A stretch of DNA of 64,000 bases from RQOF01 sp964461135. GTDB taxonomy: Bacteria > Calditrichota > Calditrichia > RBG-13-44-9. Positions 18,267-27,976 of the stretch are shown piece after piece (within the stretch, counting starts at the first letter, position 1; each line of letters starts with the position of its first letter). Below the pieces are notes generated by a model. It was given only the letters and a program-made list of their open reading frames with translations, searched no databases and was not told the DNA's origin. Location of the stretch: NCBI GenBank assembly GCA_964461135.1, contig CAYWTB010000017.1:1-64000 (forward strand). The letters run 5' to 3'. Made by a program: the position numbers and the translations under genes.

Positions 18267-19184
18267 ATGAAGCCAGCATTCATTTTCCCCGGTCAGGGAT
18301 CACAGTATGTCGGCATGGGAAAGGACCTGTATGAAAATTATAATGAAGTAAAGAAAATATTTGATGAATCCGAAGAGATTCTAAATTTTTCTCTCAGAAA
18401 AATTGCCTTTGAAGGACCGGAGGAGGAACTTAAACAAACTCGTTATACTCAACCCGCAATTTTTGTTCACAGCTTGGCAATATTTGCTCTCCTGAAAAAA
18501 AGAAATATTAAACCCGAAGCAGCTGCAGGTCATAGTCTGGGAGAATATTCAGCCCTGGTTGCGGTGGGAGCCTTTTCTATGGAAGACGGTTTGAAAATTG
18601 TTAAACTTCGCGGTGAACAGATGCAATTAGCCGGAGAAAAAAATCCAGGTACCATGGCAGCAATTATCGGATTGTCCAGGGAAAAGGTAGAGGATATTTG
18701 TTATCAGGCTTCTTCAATCGGTATTGTGAAGCCGGCAAATTTTAACTCCCACGGTCAAATAGTCATTTCGGGCAGTATCGATGGTGTTCACAAAGCCATG
18801 CAACTTGCTAAAGAGAATAATGCCAGACTGGTTACAGAATTAATCGTGAGCGGAGCATTTCATTCTCCCCTGATGGGAGATGCCTTGCTTGGATTAACCG
18901 ATGCATTGGAAAAGTTACGGGTTAAAGTACCCCGAATTCCGGTTTATACCAATGTAACCGCAAAACCTGCAAAATCGGCAGAAGAGGTAAAAACCCTGCT
19001 TAAAAAGCAGCTTCAGTCTCCTGTATTATGGGAAGATATCATACAAAATATGATCAGGAATGGTATGGATCTGTTTTATGAAGTAGGTCCCGGAAAAGTT
19101 TTACAGGGTTTATTAAAACGGATTAATCCTCACGTTCAAGCAATAGGAGTGGGCAAATTGGCTGATATTGAAAAGTTAAATTGA
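18267..19184 (+). CDS. fabD: Malonyl-CoA:ACP transacylase
   Basis: FabD loads malonyl groups onto acyl carrier protein. The chain has FPGQGSQ at the N-terminus, the nucleophile Ser90 in GHSLGEYSAL, and His199 in SGAFHSPLM. ATG 18267 was chosen because it gives the family's usual start MKPAFIFPGQG and has GGAAG a few bases upstream. A TTG at 18237 would add ten residues without support. Length is 305 residues. Confidence 0.95.
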   Translation: MKPAFIFPGQGSQYVGMGKDLYENYNEVKKIFDESEEILNFSLRKIAFEGPEEELKQTRYTQPAIFVHSLAIFALLKKRNIKPEAAAGHSLGEYSALVAVGAFSMEDGLKIVKLRGEQMQLAGEKNPGTMAAIIGLSREKVEDICYQASSIGIVKPANFNSHGQIVISGSIDGVHKAMQLAKENNARLVTELIVSGAFHSPLMGDALLGLTDALEKLRVKVPRIPVYTNVTAKPAKSAEEVKTLLKKQLQSPVLWEDIIQNMIRNGMDLFYEVGPGKVLQGLLKRINPHVQAIGVGKLADIEKLN

Positions 19185-19293
19185 AAAAGCAAATCAGTTG
19201 GAATTCCAATAGGATACGTTGTATATTATTCATTCTTAAAAATTCATACTTTGTAATTAAGATAAAGATATTGAAAATAAGGAGTTTTTTGGG

Positions 19294-20055
19294 GTGGCAG
19301 AAAATAAAAGAGCCATTGTTACCGGTGGGACGCGGGGAATTGGAAGAGCCATTGTAAAAGAACTGGCGTCACGCAGTTGTTGCGGTGTTTTATTTTCGGA
19401 TGTTGCTTTTATTTACAACAGTTGCGAGGAGTGTGTTGATGAAATCCGCAGAGAAATGGCAAACAAGGAATCCCGTATTTTTGCCATAAAGGCTGATGCA
19501 TCACGTTATGAGGATGCCGAAAAAACAGTAGAAGAAGCCATCAATAAACTGGGTGGTGTAGATATTCTGGTTAATAATGCTGGAATTACGAGAGATAATC
19601 TTCTCATGCGTATGACTCCAGAAGAATTTGATTTGGTATTGAATGTGAACCTGGGGAGCGTTTTTAATTACACCAAAGCCGTCATGAAACATTTGATAAA
19701 ACAACGTTCTGGCAGAATTGTAAATATTGCTTCAGTGGTGGGATTGATAGGGAATCCGGGACAGTCAAATTATGCGGCATCAAAAGCCGGAATCATTGGT
19801 TTTACAAAATCTATCGCCAGGGAACTGGCCTCCCGCAATATTACGGTAAATGCAGTAGCACCGGGATTCATTGAAACCAACATGACCCATAACTTGAACG
19901 AGAAGCAGAAGGAGACACTCCTTCAAAATATTCCTTTAAAAAGGATAGGAAAACCGGAAGATGTGGCCAAGGTTGTGGCATTTTTATGCAGCAGCGATGC
20001 TGATTATATTACCGGTCAGGTCATTAATGTTGATGGCGGTATGGTAATGTCTTAG
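19294..20055 (+). CDS. fabG: 3-oxoacyl-ACP reductase
   Basis: FabG reduces 3-oxoacyl-ACP with NADPH in fatty-acid elongation. It is a short-chain dehydrogenase with cofactor loop GGTRGIG (11-17), NNAG at 94-97, Ser147, and the Tyr160-x3-Lys164 pair in NYAASKAG. The start is GTG 19294, preceded by AAGGAG at a good distance. Residues 26-48 are cysteine-rich (SRSCCGVLF then SCEEC), unusual for the family but outside the active site. Confidence 0.93.
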   Translation: MAENKRAIVTGGTRGIGRAIVKELASRSCCGVLFSDVAFIYNSCEECVDEIRREMANKESRIFAIKADASRYEDAEKTVEEAINKLGGVDILVNNAGITRDNLLMRMTPEEFDLVLNVNLGSVFNYTKAVMKHLIKQRSGRIVNIASVVGLIGNPGQSNYAASKAGIIGFTKSIARELASRNITVNAVAPGFIETNMTHNLNEKQKETLLQNIPLKRIGKPEDVAKVVAFLCSSDADYITGQVINVDGGMVMS

Positions 20056-20095
20056 AAGGAAATTCATCCTTATTTAAATTAACACAGGAGGATTT

Positions 20096-20332
20096 ATGTC
20101 ACTTGAAGAAAAAGTAAAAGACATCATTGTTGATAAGCTAGGTGTGGCTCCGGAGAAGGTGAAACCTGAAGCGCATTTTATCGATGACCTGGGTGCGGAT
20201 TCCCTGGACACCGTAGAGCTGGTTATGGCGTTTGAAGAAGAATTCAATGTGGAAATCCCCGATGATGACGCCCAGCAAATTACCACCGTAAAAGCAGCTA
20301 TCGACTATTTAAGCAAAAAAATTGGTGAATAA
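20096..20332 (+). CDS. acpP: Acyl carrier protein
   Basis: A small acidic 78-residue carrier. The phosphopantetheine attachment site is Ser36 in LGADSLDTVEL. A strong GGAGG precedes the ATG. It sits between fabG and a strong terminator, so it ends the first fab transcription unit. Confidence 0.97.
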   Translation: MSLEEKVKDIIVDKLGVAPEKVKPEAHFIDDLGADSLDTVELVMAFEEEFNVEIPDDDAQQITTVKAAIDYLSKKIGE

Positions 20333-20338
20333 TTTTCG

Positions 20339-20382
20339 GGCGTGCTTTTTCTCAAAGAAATAAGCACGCCTTTCTTTTTTTT
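20339..20382 (+). terminator. Rho-independent terminator after acpP
   Basis: GGCGTGCTT (20339-20347) pairs with AAGCACGCC (20362-20370) around a 14-base loop and is followed by a T-rich tail to 20382. fabF downstream therefore likely has its own promoter or depends on read-through. Confidence 0.85.
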
Positions 20383-20486
20383 CATAAACCAGGCTGAAAA
20401 GTATAAATAATATTTACATTTAATTATGTATTACCAGAGTGGTTTGCCGGGAAAAATTGTGAAGTAAAGGATCATTATTATAAAAA

Positions 20487-20499
20487 TGACGCATCGTCA
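20487..20499. promoter_or_regulatory. Inverted repeat TGACG-CAT-CGTCA before fabF
   Basis: A short perfect dyad lies in the 175-base gap between the acpP terminator and fabF. It could be an operator for a fatty-acid regulator, but no regulator gene is nearby and no second copy was found upstream of the fab cluster. Confidence 0.2.
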
Positions 20500-20557
20500 A
20501 AAAATGTTAAATTTTGTCTGAAAGAAGTACAGCATATAGATAAGTTTAGGATATATC

Positions 20558-21799
20558 ATGCAAAAGAGGCGAGTGGTTATTACCGGAATGGGAACAGTAA
20601 CTCCCATCGGTAATTCGGTTAAAGAATTCTGGGATGCAATGATGCAGGGCAGGAATGGTGCAGATTATATAACCAGGTTCGATGCCACAAATCATACTAC
20701 CAAATTTGCCTGCGAAGTAAAAAACCTGTTGACTGAAAATATTATGGATCCCAAGGAGTTGCGGCGTCTCGATTTATATTCGCAATTTGCCATCGTGGCT
20801 GCTGATGAGGCGGTGAAAGATTCCGGACTCGATTTCGAGAAAGAGGACCGGGACAGAATCGGCGTCCTGGTCGGTTCCGGTATCGGTGGGATTAAATCTT
20901 TTGAGGATGAACACCGTAAACTTATTGAAAACGGACCACGCCGGGTCAGTCCTTTCTTTATCCCTATGATGATCATCGATATTGCCGCCGGTCATATCTC
21001 AATCAGGTATAATCTGAGGGGACCGAATTATGCTGTTGTATCGGCCTGTGCCACGGCATCCCATGCCATCGGAGATGCCTTCAAGATTATCCAGCGTGGT
21101 GATGCCGAAGTCATGATCACCGGCGGGTCCGAGGCCGCTATTTGCCCAATGGGCATTGCCGGATTTAACTCCATGAAAGCGATATCAGACCGGAATGATG
21201 ACCCTCAGCATGCCAGCCGTCCGTTCGATAAAGAGCGTGATGGATTTGTGATGGGTGAGGGTGCAGGAATTATTATTCTGGAAGAGCTGGAACATGCCAG
21301 AAAACGCGGTGCCACCATTTACGCAGAATTGCGGGGCCTCGGTTTTACTGCAGATGCTCATCATATTACTGCTCCGGCACCAGAAGGCGAGGGGGCGGTT
21401 CGAGCCATGAAACTGTGCCTGAAGGACGGAGAACTGAATCCGTTTGATATTCAATATATTAATGCCCACGGGACGTCCACCCAATACAATGACAAAGCTG
21501 AAACAGAAGCCATAAAGACCGCATTTGGTGAACAAGCCTATAAATTGAATGTAAGTTCCACAAAGTCCATGATCGGGCACCTGCTGGGTGCGGCGGGTGG
21601 TGTGGAATTAATTGTCTGTGTTCTGGCCATTATGAATGGAGTGATTCCACCCACCATTAATTATGAAGTGCCCGATCCGGAATGCGATTTGAACTATACA
21701 CCCAATCAGCCGGTGGAACGAAAGATCATATCTGCAGTTAGTAATACATTCGGCTTCGGCGGTCATAACGCTGTTTTATCGGTATCAGCTTTTAAATAA
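20558..21799 (+). CDS. fabF: 3-oxoacyl-ACP synthase II
   Basis: FabF elongates acyl-ACP chains. The catalytic triad is present: Cys164 in VSACATASHA, His304 in NAHGTST, and His341 in MIGHLLGAAGG. The C-terminal NTFGFGGHNA motif is also present. At 413 residues it is full length. It is followed after ten bases by rnc, as in many bacteria. Confidence 0.96.
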   Translation: MQKRRVVITGMGTVTPIGNSVKEFWDAMMQGRNGADYITRFDATNHTTKFACEVKNLLTENIMDPKELRRLDLYSQFAIVAADEAVKDSGLDFEKEDRDRIGVLVGSGIGGIKSFEDEHRKLIENGPRRVSPFFIPMMIIDIAAGHISIRYNLRGPNYAVVSACATASHAIGDAFKIIQRGDAEVMITGGSEAAICPMGIAGFNSMKAISDRNDDPQHASRPFDKERDGFVMGEGAGIIILEELEHARKRGATIYAELRGLGFTADAHHITAPAPEGEGAVRAMKLCLKDGELNPFDIQYINAHGTSTQYNDKAETEAIKTAFGEQAYKLNVSSTKSMIGHLLGAAGGVELIVCVLAIMNGVIPPTINYEVPDPECDLNYTPNQPVERKIISAVSNTFGFGGHNAVLSVSAFK

Positions 21800-21809
21800 T
21801 CTGGAATTA

Positions 21810-22607
21810 TTGTTGGAATTTTTAAAGAAATATTTTCATCGCAAGACCTCACCTACATTTCCGGAAATTAAGCGAATTTCTGTTCCGGATGAGCAGAAAA
21901 TAATTTCCTGTCTTCAAGAGAAATATAAGATAGTATTTAACGATCCCTCTTTGCTGGTAACAGCCTTTAAACACCGGTCTTATCTAAATGTTACCAATGA
22001 AGAGCGTCAAGCGTCTAACGAGCGGCTTGAGTTCCTGGGAGATGCCGTGCTGGATCTGCTGGTTACCGAGTATCTGTACGAAAAGTTTCCCAGGCGGTCG
22101 GAAGGGCAATTGTCCAAGATCAAGTCCATTCTGGTGAGTAAACCGGTGCTGGCCGAGGTTGCTTCAAACTTATCGCTGGGGGAACTTATTCTCATCAATA
22201 AAGGGGAAGAAAAAACCGGAGGAAGGCAGCGTCATTCGCTTCTTGCAGATACTTTTGAGGCCATAGCCGGTGCGATTTATCTGGATCAGGGGTTATCAGA
22301 AGCTCGTAAATTTATTTCCGAATATCTCCTGAACCGATTTAAATCCATCATGCAACGTCAATTATATACCAATTACAAGAGTGTTTTACTGGAATATACC
22401 CAGTCTAAATTTAACGGACTTCCTGAATACCGTGTGATGGAGGAAAGTGGTCCGGATCATGATAAGAGATTTGTCATAGCGGTGTTTCTGGATGGCAGGG
22501 AAGTTGGACATGGTACCGGTAAGAGTAAGAAGATTGCCGAACAGGAGGCGGCGAAGGTGGCGCTGCAACATTTAGTTCCAAACGAAAAATTAGCCGCTGA
22601 CAAATAA
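21810..22607 (+). CDS. rnc: Ribonuclease III
   Basis: RNase III cuts double-stranded RNA in rRNA and mRNA processing. The signature ERLEFLGDAVLDL carries Glu74 and Asp78, and LLADTFEAIAGAIY carries Asp147 and Glu150. A double-stranded-RNA-binding domain covers about 190-258 (ending KKIAEQEAAKVAL). The start is TTG 21810, with another TTG at 21813. Residues 1-25 are an N-terminal extension relative to shorter homologues. An AT-rich 258-base gap follows. Confidence 0.93.
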   Translation: MLEFLKKYFHRKTSPTFPEIKRISVPDEQKIISCLQEKYKIVFNDPSLLVTAFKHRSYLNVTNEERQASNERLEFLGDAVLDLLVTEYLYEKFPRRSEGQLSKIKSILVSKPVLAEVASNLSLGELILINKGEEKTGGRQRHSLLADTFEAIAGAIYLDQGLSEARKFISEYLLNRFKSIMQRQLYTNYKSVLLEYTQSKFNGLPEYRVMEESGPDHDKRFVIAVFLDGREVGHGTGKSKKIAEQEAAKVALQHLVPNEKLAADK

Positions 22608-22865
22608 TTCATTTAAATATTTAATTTATAATGAAAACAATGTTTACAGAATTATTAATACAAGGGATTTAAAATGATTTGTTTTACTCTTCAGTCAAAT
22701 TTATATTTGAAACCGCTTTGATTATTGAAAAAAACATATTTATACCTTTAAAATTTTGTTTCTTTTCATAATAAAATTTTTTTACATAATCAAATAGAGT
22801 CAATGTAGTTAAAATCATTTTATATCCAATAATAAATCAAGATTTTTTAGTTGGGGAGACGTAAA

Positions 22866-24110
22866 TTGAAAATATTTTATGTAAAAATATTTTTACTATT
22901 ATTTTGCTTCAATATTATATTTGCACAAACCTTTCAACAAAAGAAGGACCAAACTAATACCCAACCTCAGCCACAACAAAAATTTGATATTGATCTCGAA
23001 CAGCTGGAAAAATCAAGTCAACAGATAATTCCTCAACAACAATATCTGGAAACGGTGTTGGCGAAAGCCATTGATTCCACAAAATATATATTAGGTCCTG
23101 GTGATCAGATATTAATTAAAATATGGGGTCCTCTGGAAAATCAATTTCTTCTGGAAATTACTCCGGAGGGATATCTTATCATTCCCACTGTTTCAGATTT
23201 AAAGGTATCAGGCTTGACTTTATTTCAGGGTAGTGAATTAGTCAAAAAGATGGTGAATGATTTTTATAAGAATGTAAGTTCTTCGGTCCGCCTGGTAAGA
23301 ATGCGTAAATTTCGTGTTTATATAGTTGGGGAAATCCAAAATCCCGGAACTTATTATGTTCGCTCAGCTGATCGAATTAGTGATGTTATTGAACTTGCCA
23401 ATGGTTTAACAGAGTGGGCAGATGATACTCGAATTCAGGTGAAAAGTAGTATCGGTGATTTAAATAGTATTAATATCAGTAAATTTTTCGTTTCGGGAAA
23501 TCTGGATGAAAATCCTACCCTGAACGGAGGGGATATTATTTACATTCCACCCATTGATTTGGAAAAAAATTATGTGGTGGTAGAAGGGAATGTTGGATCT
23601 GAGGGAATTTATCAGATCCAGCCGGGAGAAAATTTATATACCTTTATGACCCGTATACGGGCCATCAATCGAAAATCGAATCTGAATAATGTTATATTGG
23701 TCAGAAACGGAGAAAAAGTGATATATGATTTGATAACAGAGGTATCGTTCGTGAAGAGGGAGGAATTGAAGTCAGGGGATCGTTTGATAATACCATCCAA
23801 TCGCGATCGGGTATATGTTAAAGGTGAGGTGTATCAAGCTGGTCCTTATCCCTACATGGCCAATTTCGCCGCCCAGGATTATGCTGGTATGGCAGGTATG
23901 CTGGAATCAGCCCAGAGTGTCAACAATATTATTGTTATACGGAAGGTATCTGGAAAAGTAGAAAAGGGGGGATCAGTCATTGTGGATAAAGGAGATATCG
24001 TTGTTGTTCCACAACGAAGTCGGGAGAATACTAAAGATATTATGACTATCTTAACGCCAATTGTTAGTATCGGATTAAGCACATTTGCAATTATAAGGGC
24101 AACTAGATAG
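22866..24110 (+). CDS. Polysaccharide export protein, Wza-like with SLBB domains
   Basis: Probable periplasmic or outer-membrane exporter of surface polysaccharide. TTG 22866 is preferred because GGGGAG lies at 22853-22858, seven bases before it, and it gives a clean signal peptide ending FNIIFAQ. An upstream in-frame TTG at 22851 has no room for a ribosome site. The poly-export domain begins around residues 75-85 (YILGPGDQILIKIWG) and is followed by at least three SLBB-type repeats (for example FRVYIVGEIQNPGTYYV and YVKGEVYQAGPYPYM). A hydrophobic stretch closes the C-terminus. No lipobox is evident, unlike Wza of Escherichia coli. GC content is like the core genes, unlike the cassette that follows. 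Confidence 0.85.
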   Translation: MKIFYVKIFLLLFCFNIIFAQTFQQKKDQTNTQPQPQQKFDIDLEQLEKSSQQIIPQQQYLETVLAKAIDSTKYILGPGDQILIKIWGPLENQFLLEITPEGYLIIPTVSDLKVSGLTLFQGSELVKKMVNDFYKNVSSSVRLVRMRKFRVYIVGEIQNPGTYYVRSADRISDVIELANGLTEWADDTRIQVKSSIGDLNSINISKFFVSGNLDENPTLNGGDIIYIPPIDLEKNYVVVEGNVGSEGIYQIQPGENLYTFMTRIRAINRKSNLNNVILVRNGEKVIYDLITEVSFVKREELKSGDRLIIPSNRDRVYVKGEVYQAGPYPYMANFAAQDYAGMAGMLESAQSVNNIIVIRKVSGKVEKGGSVIVDKGDIVVVPQRSRENTKDIMTILTPIVSIGLSTFAIIRATR

Positions 24111-24133
24111 AAGAAATAAAAAAAATTATAATT

Positions 24134-25273
24134 ATGAAAAATCAAGAATTAACACCCAGTTTTCGTTTTATGAAATTGCTCTGGCAAAATCGTGTGTTTA
24201 TCCTAGTTTTTAGTTTCAGTTTTTTTGTTTTATCAATTATATATAGCCTTTTGCTTCCTAAGTGGTATGAAGGAAGGGTGGTTTTCATAATAAATGAAGA
24301 AAAAAGTTATTTAGGATCGTTTTCTTCATCACTTCTAGGAAATGTTGGACTGCCATCAAATTTTCTTGGAGATTTTGCTAAACCTCTTTCAGAACAGTAC
24401 ATTAATTTTTTACAATCCCATTCAATTTTGGATAAAATTGATTCTATTTATAAACTTCAGGAAGCTTATGAAATAAAATATAGGAAAAGTTTTTATAGAA
24501 GAATATTATCTAATGCTAGATTCGTGGATAATAATGATAATTCAATAACTATCTATTTTTATTACAAAGAGGATCCTGATAAAGCTGCTTCAATTGCAAA
24601 TTCATTTTTTATTGAATTAGAAAAATTAGTATCAAAATTACGATCAGAACGAAATGAAAAAATAAAAAATTTTCTTGAAAGAACTTATACAGAAACAATT
24701 GATAAGTTAGTTGATGCTGAAGAAAAAATGAAAAAATTTCAGTTAAATAATAAAGTTTATTCTTTAGATGATCAAGTTAAGTTAGTAATTCAAAATATTT
24801 CAGAATTGGAAGCACAAAGAATTCAATTAGCCATTCAGAAAGAATACTTGGAATCATCTGGAGCAAAAAATACGGTAGAATATCAAGCACTGATTAATAA
24901 GATTATCATATTAAATAAATCAATCAACTCGCTTAAAACAAAAAGCGAATATATTGATGTGCCTTTAGAGGATTTACCTTTAAAAGGACTCGAATATATA
25001 AGAATATTGAGAGAAATTAAAATTAGAGAAAAAATCTTGGAATTCGTAGTTCCACAATTAGAAAATGCAAGGATGCAAGAATTCAGAATATCATCTACCC
25101 TTCAATTATTGGATTCCGCAGTTCCTCAAGACTATAAATCGAAACCCAAAAGAATAGTTATTGTTTTTGTGGTTACTTTTTTTGCCTTCACATTCTCAAT
25201 TTTATTTTTACTAATAAAAGCGTTTATTAGAAATAACCGGCGTTCATTAACCCAAGTTTTTAATAAAGAATGA
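24134..25273 (+). CDS. Chain-length determinant protein, Wzz family
   Basis: A 379-residue inner-membrane protein that probably sets polysaccharide chain length. One membrane span is near 18-40. A long periplasmic helical region follows (coiled coil near 195-270). A second span at about 338-360 is preceded by the Wzz-type proline/lysine motif SAVPQDYKSKPKR. No kinase domain is attached. It begins the strongly AT-rich cassette (about 27% GC in a sampled line). Its stop overlaps the next start (ATGA). Confidence 0.82.
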   Translation: MKNQELTPSFRFMKLLWQNRVFILVFSFSFFVLSIIYSLLLPKWYEGRVVFIINEEKSYLGSFSSSLLGNVGLPSNFLGDFAKPLSEQYINFLQSHSILDKIDSIYKLQEAYEIKYRKSFYRRILSNARFVDNNDNSITIYFYYKEDPDKAASIANSFFIELEKLVSKLRSERNEKIKNFLERTYTETIDKLVDAEEKMKKFQLNNKVYSLDDQVKLVIQNISELEAQRIQLAIQKEYLESSGAKNTVEYQALINKIIILNKSINSLKTKSEYIDVPLEDLPLKGLEYIRILREIKIREKILEFVVPQLENARMQEFRISSTLQLLDSAVPQDYKSKPKRIVIVFVVTFFAFTFSILFLLIKAFIRNNRRSLTQVFNKE

Positions 25274-26559
25274 TTTACTTGAATGTTTCTCGTCAGGGGG
25301 CAAAGCTTTTTCCTTTAATACTCTTTATTATAATTTGGGTGTCTCAGGTATTTTTTTATTTTTTAAATCCCTTTTATTATAAAGAAATAACTTTCTATAC
25401 TTGGATTATTATTTTCATAGGTGTTTTTTCTTTTATTACTGGATATCTAACCTCATATTTCTTCAAGTTTGATCGTCATTTGGTTATCAACAACTCAAAC
25501 GATACTGTTAATAAATTAAATTTCCCAAGCTCAAGAATAAGAAATTTAATAATTCATATTTCCATAATTGTTATATTTGCTATGTTTTTTGATGTAGTAT
25601 TAATAATAAGTACGATTAAAAAATATAATCTCGATCCAACGAATATTTTTTGGTATAGGTTAATTTATTCCACTTTTGCACGTAATTTAACTCGCTGGAA
25701 TTTTATTCACTCAATTTTGAACTATTTAATTACACTAAATTTAGTCTCAATAATTTTATCAGCTATTTATTCCGCGATATATAAAGGCAAAATGTCTGTA
25801 ACCATGTTACCGTTATTGCTTGCATTAACGTTCAGTATTATAACCCTGCAGCGATATCTTTTTACAAGTAGTTTAATTATATGGCTAATCAGTTTTTTCT
25901 TTGTTAGTTTCAATTTACCACTGTCTGAAAGAATAAAAACATTAAAGAGATTTGTCGAATATATTGGCATTATGGTAATAATTATAGCTACTATCCTAAT
26001 TCTAATAATAAGCATAAGAATTAATATAGATTTAGGAGGTGTTAAAACAGTTGAATTGACAAAATACGTATTTAAAAGTATTTATACTTATTTTGTTGGA
26101 AACATTGTTGCTTTAGACAATTACTTACAGAGGGACATTTTGTACAAATATGGTGCAGAAATTTTTCAGAGTGTCTTCAAATGGCTCGGTAGACTTGGTT
26201 TAATAGAGTCAAAATCTATTTCAACACAATATTTAGAATTTACAGATATAGGAAATTATACTGTAAATACTTATACATTTATTAGAAATTTCTATGAAGA
26301 TTTTGGTGAAGCAAGCCTTGTAACATATGCTTATTTATGGGGCTTTATTACTTCTTATGCCGTTGAAAAATTATTTCAGAAATTTTCCTTTGCACGTTTG
26401 TTTATTGCTAGTTATTTAGTCTTTGCTCTTTTTATTTCTTTTTTTAGTTTTGTACTTTTAAATATCTCAATGTTTTTTCTTCTAGTAATTTATTCTTGGA
26501 TCATTGGAAAAATTCTTACCAATCAATATTTAAATAAACTATCAAATGAGTATCACTGA
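25270..26559 (+). CDS. Oligosaccharide repeat-unit polymerase, Wzy-like
   Basis: A 429-residue membrane protein with about 11-12 hydrophobic helices and a longer polar loop in the second half (around residues 260-335). This layout is typical of Wzy polymerases that join lipid-linked repeat units in the periplasm. Sequence identity among Wzy proteins is always low, so the call rests on topology and on position between Wzz and Wzx. It overlaps its neighbours at both ends (4 and 14 bases). Confidence 0.65.
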   Translation: MIYLNVSRQGAKLFPLILFIIIWVSQVFFYFLNPFYYKEITFYTWIIIFIGVFSFITGYLTSYFFKFDRHLVINNSNDTVNKLNFPSSRIRNLIIHISIIVIFAMFFDVVLIISTIKKYNLDPTNIFWYRLIYSTFARNLTRWNFIHSILNYLITLNLVSIILSAIYSAIYKGKMSVTMLPLLLALTFSIITLQRYLFTSSLIIWLISFFFVSFNLPLSERIKTLKRFVEYIGIMVIIIATILILIISIRINIDLGGVKTVELTKYVFKSIYTYFVGNIVALDNYLQRDILYKYGAEIFQSVFKWLGRLGLIESKSISTQYLEFTDIGNYTVNTYTFIRNFYEDFGEASLVTYAYLWGFITSYAVEKLFQKFSFARLFIASYLVFALFISFFSFVLLNISMFFLLVIYSWIIGKILTNQYLNKLSNEYH

Positions 26560-27970
26560 ACACCAAATTAAATCTTTTCTCAAATTTACTTCAGTTAATA
26601 TTTTAAGAAATGCTTTAGGTTTAATTAGATCTAAAGTAATTGCTATTTGGTACGGTGGTCTGGGTGTTGGGATATTGGGTCAATATGTATCATTCTTTAA
26701 TCTGCAATCAAAGATTTTATTATTTGGAGCAACAGCTAGCATTATTAATTCTCATAATAAGGCGATTAGAGAAAGCTGGAATAAACAGCTCGTTCTTTTA
26801 TATCATTTATTAATAATTTTAGTAACAAACATTTTAGGTGGTTTATTCTTAATTTTATTCTCCAATAAAATTTCAACCTTGATTTTTGATGGATTAGTTG
26901 ATAACAATTTTGTTTTTTTAATGGTTTTAGTCGGATTAATCTACTCAGCTGGGATGTATTTAGAATTATTGGTACAGGCTAGAAAAGAGTTTTCAAAATT
27001 ATTTAAAGGACAAGTCTACTCTTCAATATTTGCAATTTTAACACTAATTCCGATAATTTTTATATTTGGCATTAAGGGTATTTTATATAATTTTATAATA
27101 TTTTATTTAATAAGTTTTCTTTTTTTTTTAAGTACATCCGCACTTGATATTCATGAACTTTCCAGAAATCACGTTCAATTAAATATTAAAATATTAAAAT
27201 ATATATTAAAGGTTTCTTTAATTGATATTGCTAGATCGATTTTAGTGATTGGTTCACTATTAGTTGGGAGAATTTTCATAGTTAAAATAATTGGAATACA
27301 AAAAACAGGTTATTTACAATCCATTCTTAGTATTACCAATTATATAAATGTTCTATCAATGGGTTTTATGATATATTATTTTCCAACAATAAGTTCAAAA
27401 TTAAAAACAGATGATTTTTCAAATGAATTTAATTCTGGTTTTAAACTACTTATTTATTTTGTATTTCCTTTTATTATTTTAATTTATTTATTCCCTGATA
27501 TCTTTATAAAATTATTATATACAAAAGAGTTCTTAATAGTAAAAAATTTTTTACCCATATTAATGATTAGTAAAGTGATAGAAATATACAATTATTTTTA
27601 TGGTATAAATTTTTTAGGAACAAATAGATTAGGAAATTTTATTTTATTAGATGGTCTTAAATCAATTATTTTTCTTTTATTATTAGCAATTTTATTGTCT
27701 AAATTTCAAATAATAGGAATTGTATATTCTTTTCTTGGCGCTGAAATTACAGCCTTCTTATCTCTAAAAATAATCTTAAAAAAGATCACTCAACTTCAAT
27801 TAAAAAGGGAAAATAATATCTTGTATTATAAAATTCTATTACTATTAATTTTATTAAATTTCCTTGATATTAATATTTTCCTTAAAATTCTTATATCCTT
27901 ATCGTATTCCATTTTGCTTCTCGATCTAAAAACTTATTTTGAATTAATTTCAATATTTAGAAAAAAATAA
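26546..27970 (+). CDS. O-antigen flippase, Wzx-like
   Basis: A 474-residue protein with about 12-14 hydrophobic helices. The N-terminal segment LIRSKVIAIWYGGLGVGILGQY matches the first helix pair of polysaccharide transporters of the MOP superfamily, which flip undecaprenyl-linked repeat units. Extremely AT-rich. It overlaps the polymerase gene by 14 bases and precedes glycosyltransferases. Confidence 0.78.
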   Translation: MSITEHQIKSFLKFTSVNILRNALGLIRSKVIAIWYGGLGVGILGQYVSFFNLQSKILLFGATASIINSHNKAIRESWNKQLVLLYHLLIILVTNILGGLFLILFSNKISTLIFDGLVDNNFVFLMVLVGLIYSAGMYLELLVQARKEFSKLFKGQVYSSIFAILTLIPIIFIFGIKGILYNFIIFYLISFLFFLSTSALDIHELSRNHVQLNIKILKYILKVSLIDIARSILVIGSLLVGRIFIVKIIGIQKTGYLQSILSITNYINVLSMGFMIYYFPTISSKLKTDDFSNEFNSGFKLLIYFVFPFIILIYLFPDIFIKLLYTKEFLIVKNFLPILMISKVIEIYNYFYGINFLGTNRLGNFILLDGLKSIIFLLLLAILLSKFQIIGIVYSFLGAEITAFLSLKIILKKITQLQLKRENNILYYKILLLLILLNFLDINIFLKILISLSYSILLLDLKTYFELISIFRKK

Positions 27971-27976
27971 GAATAA

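Noticed and set aside
22608..22865. JUMPstart/ops-type element before the polysaccharide export gene
   Set aside because: No GGCGGTAG-like core is present in the AT-rich leader.
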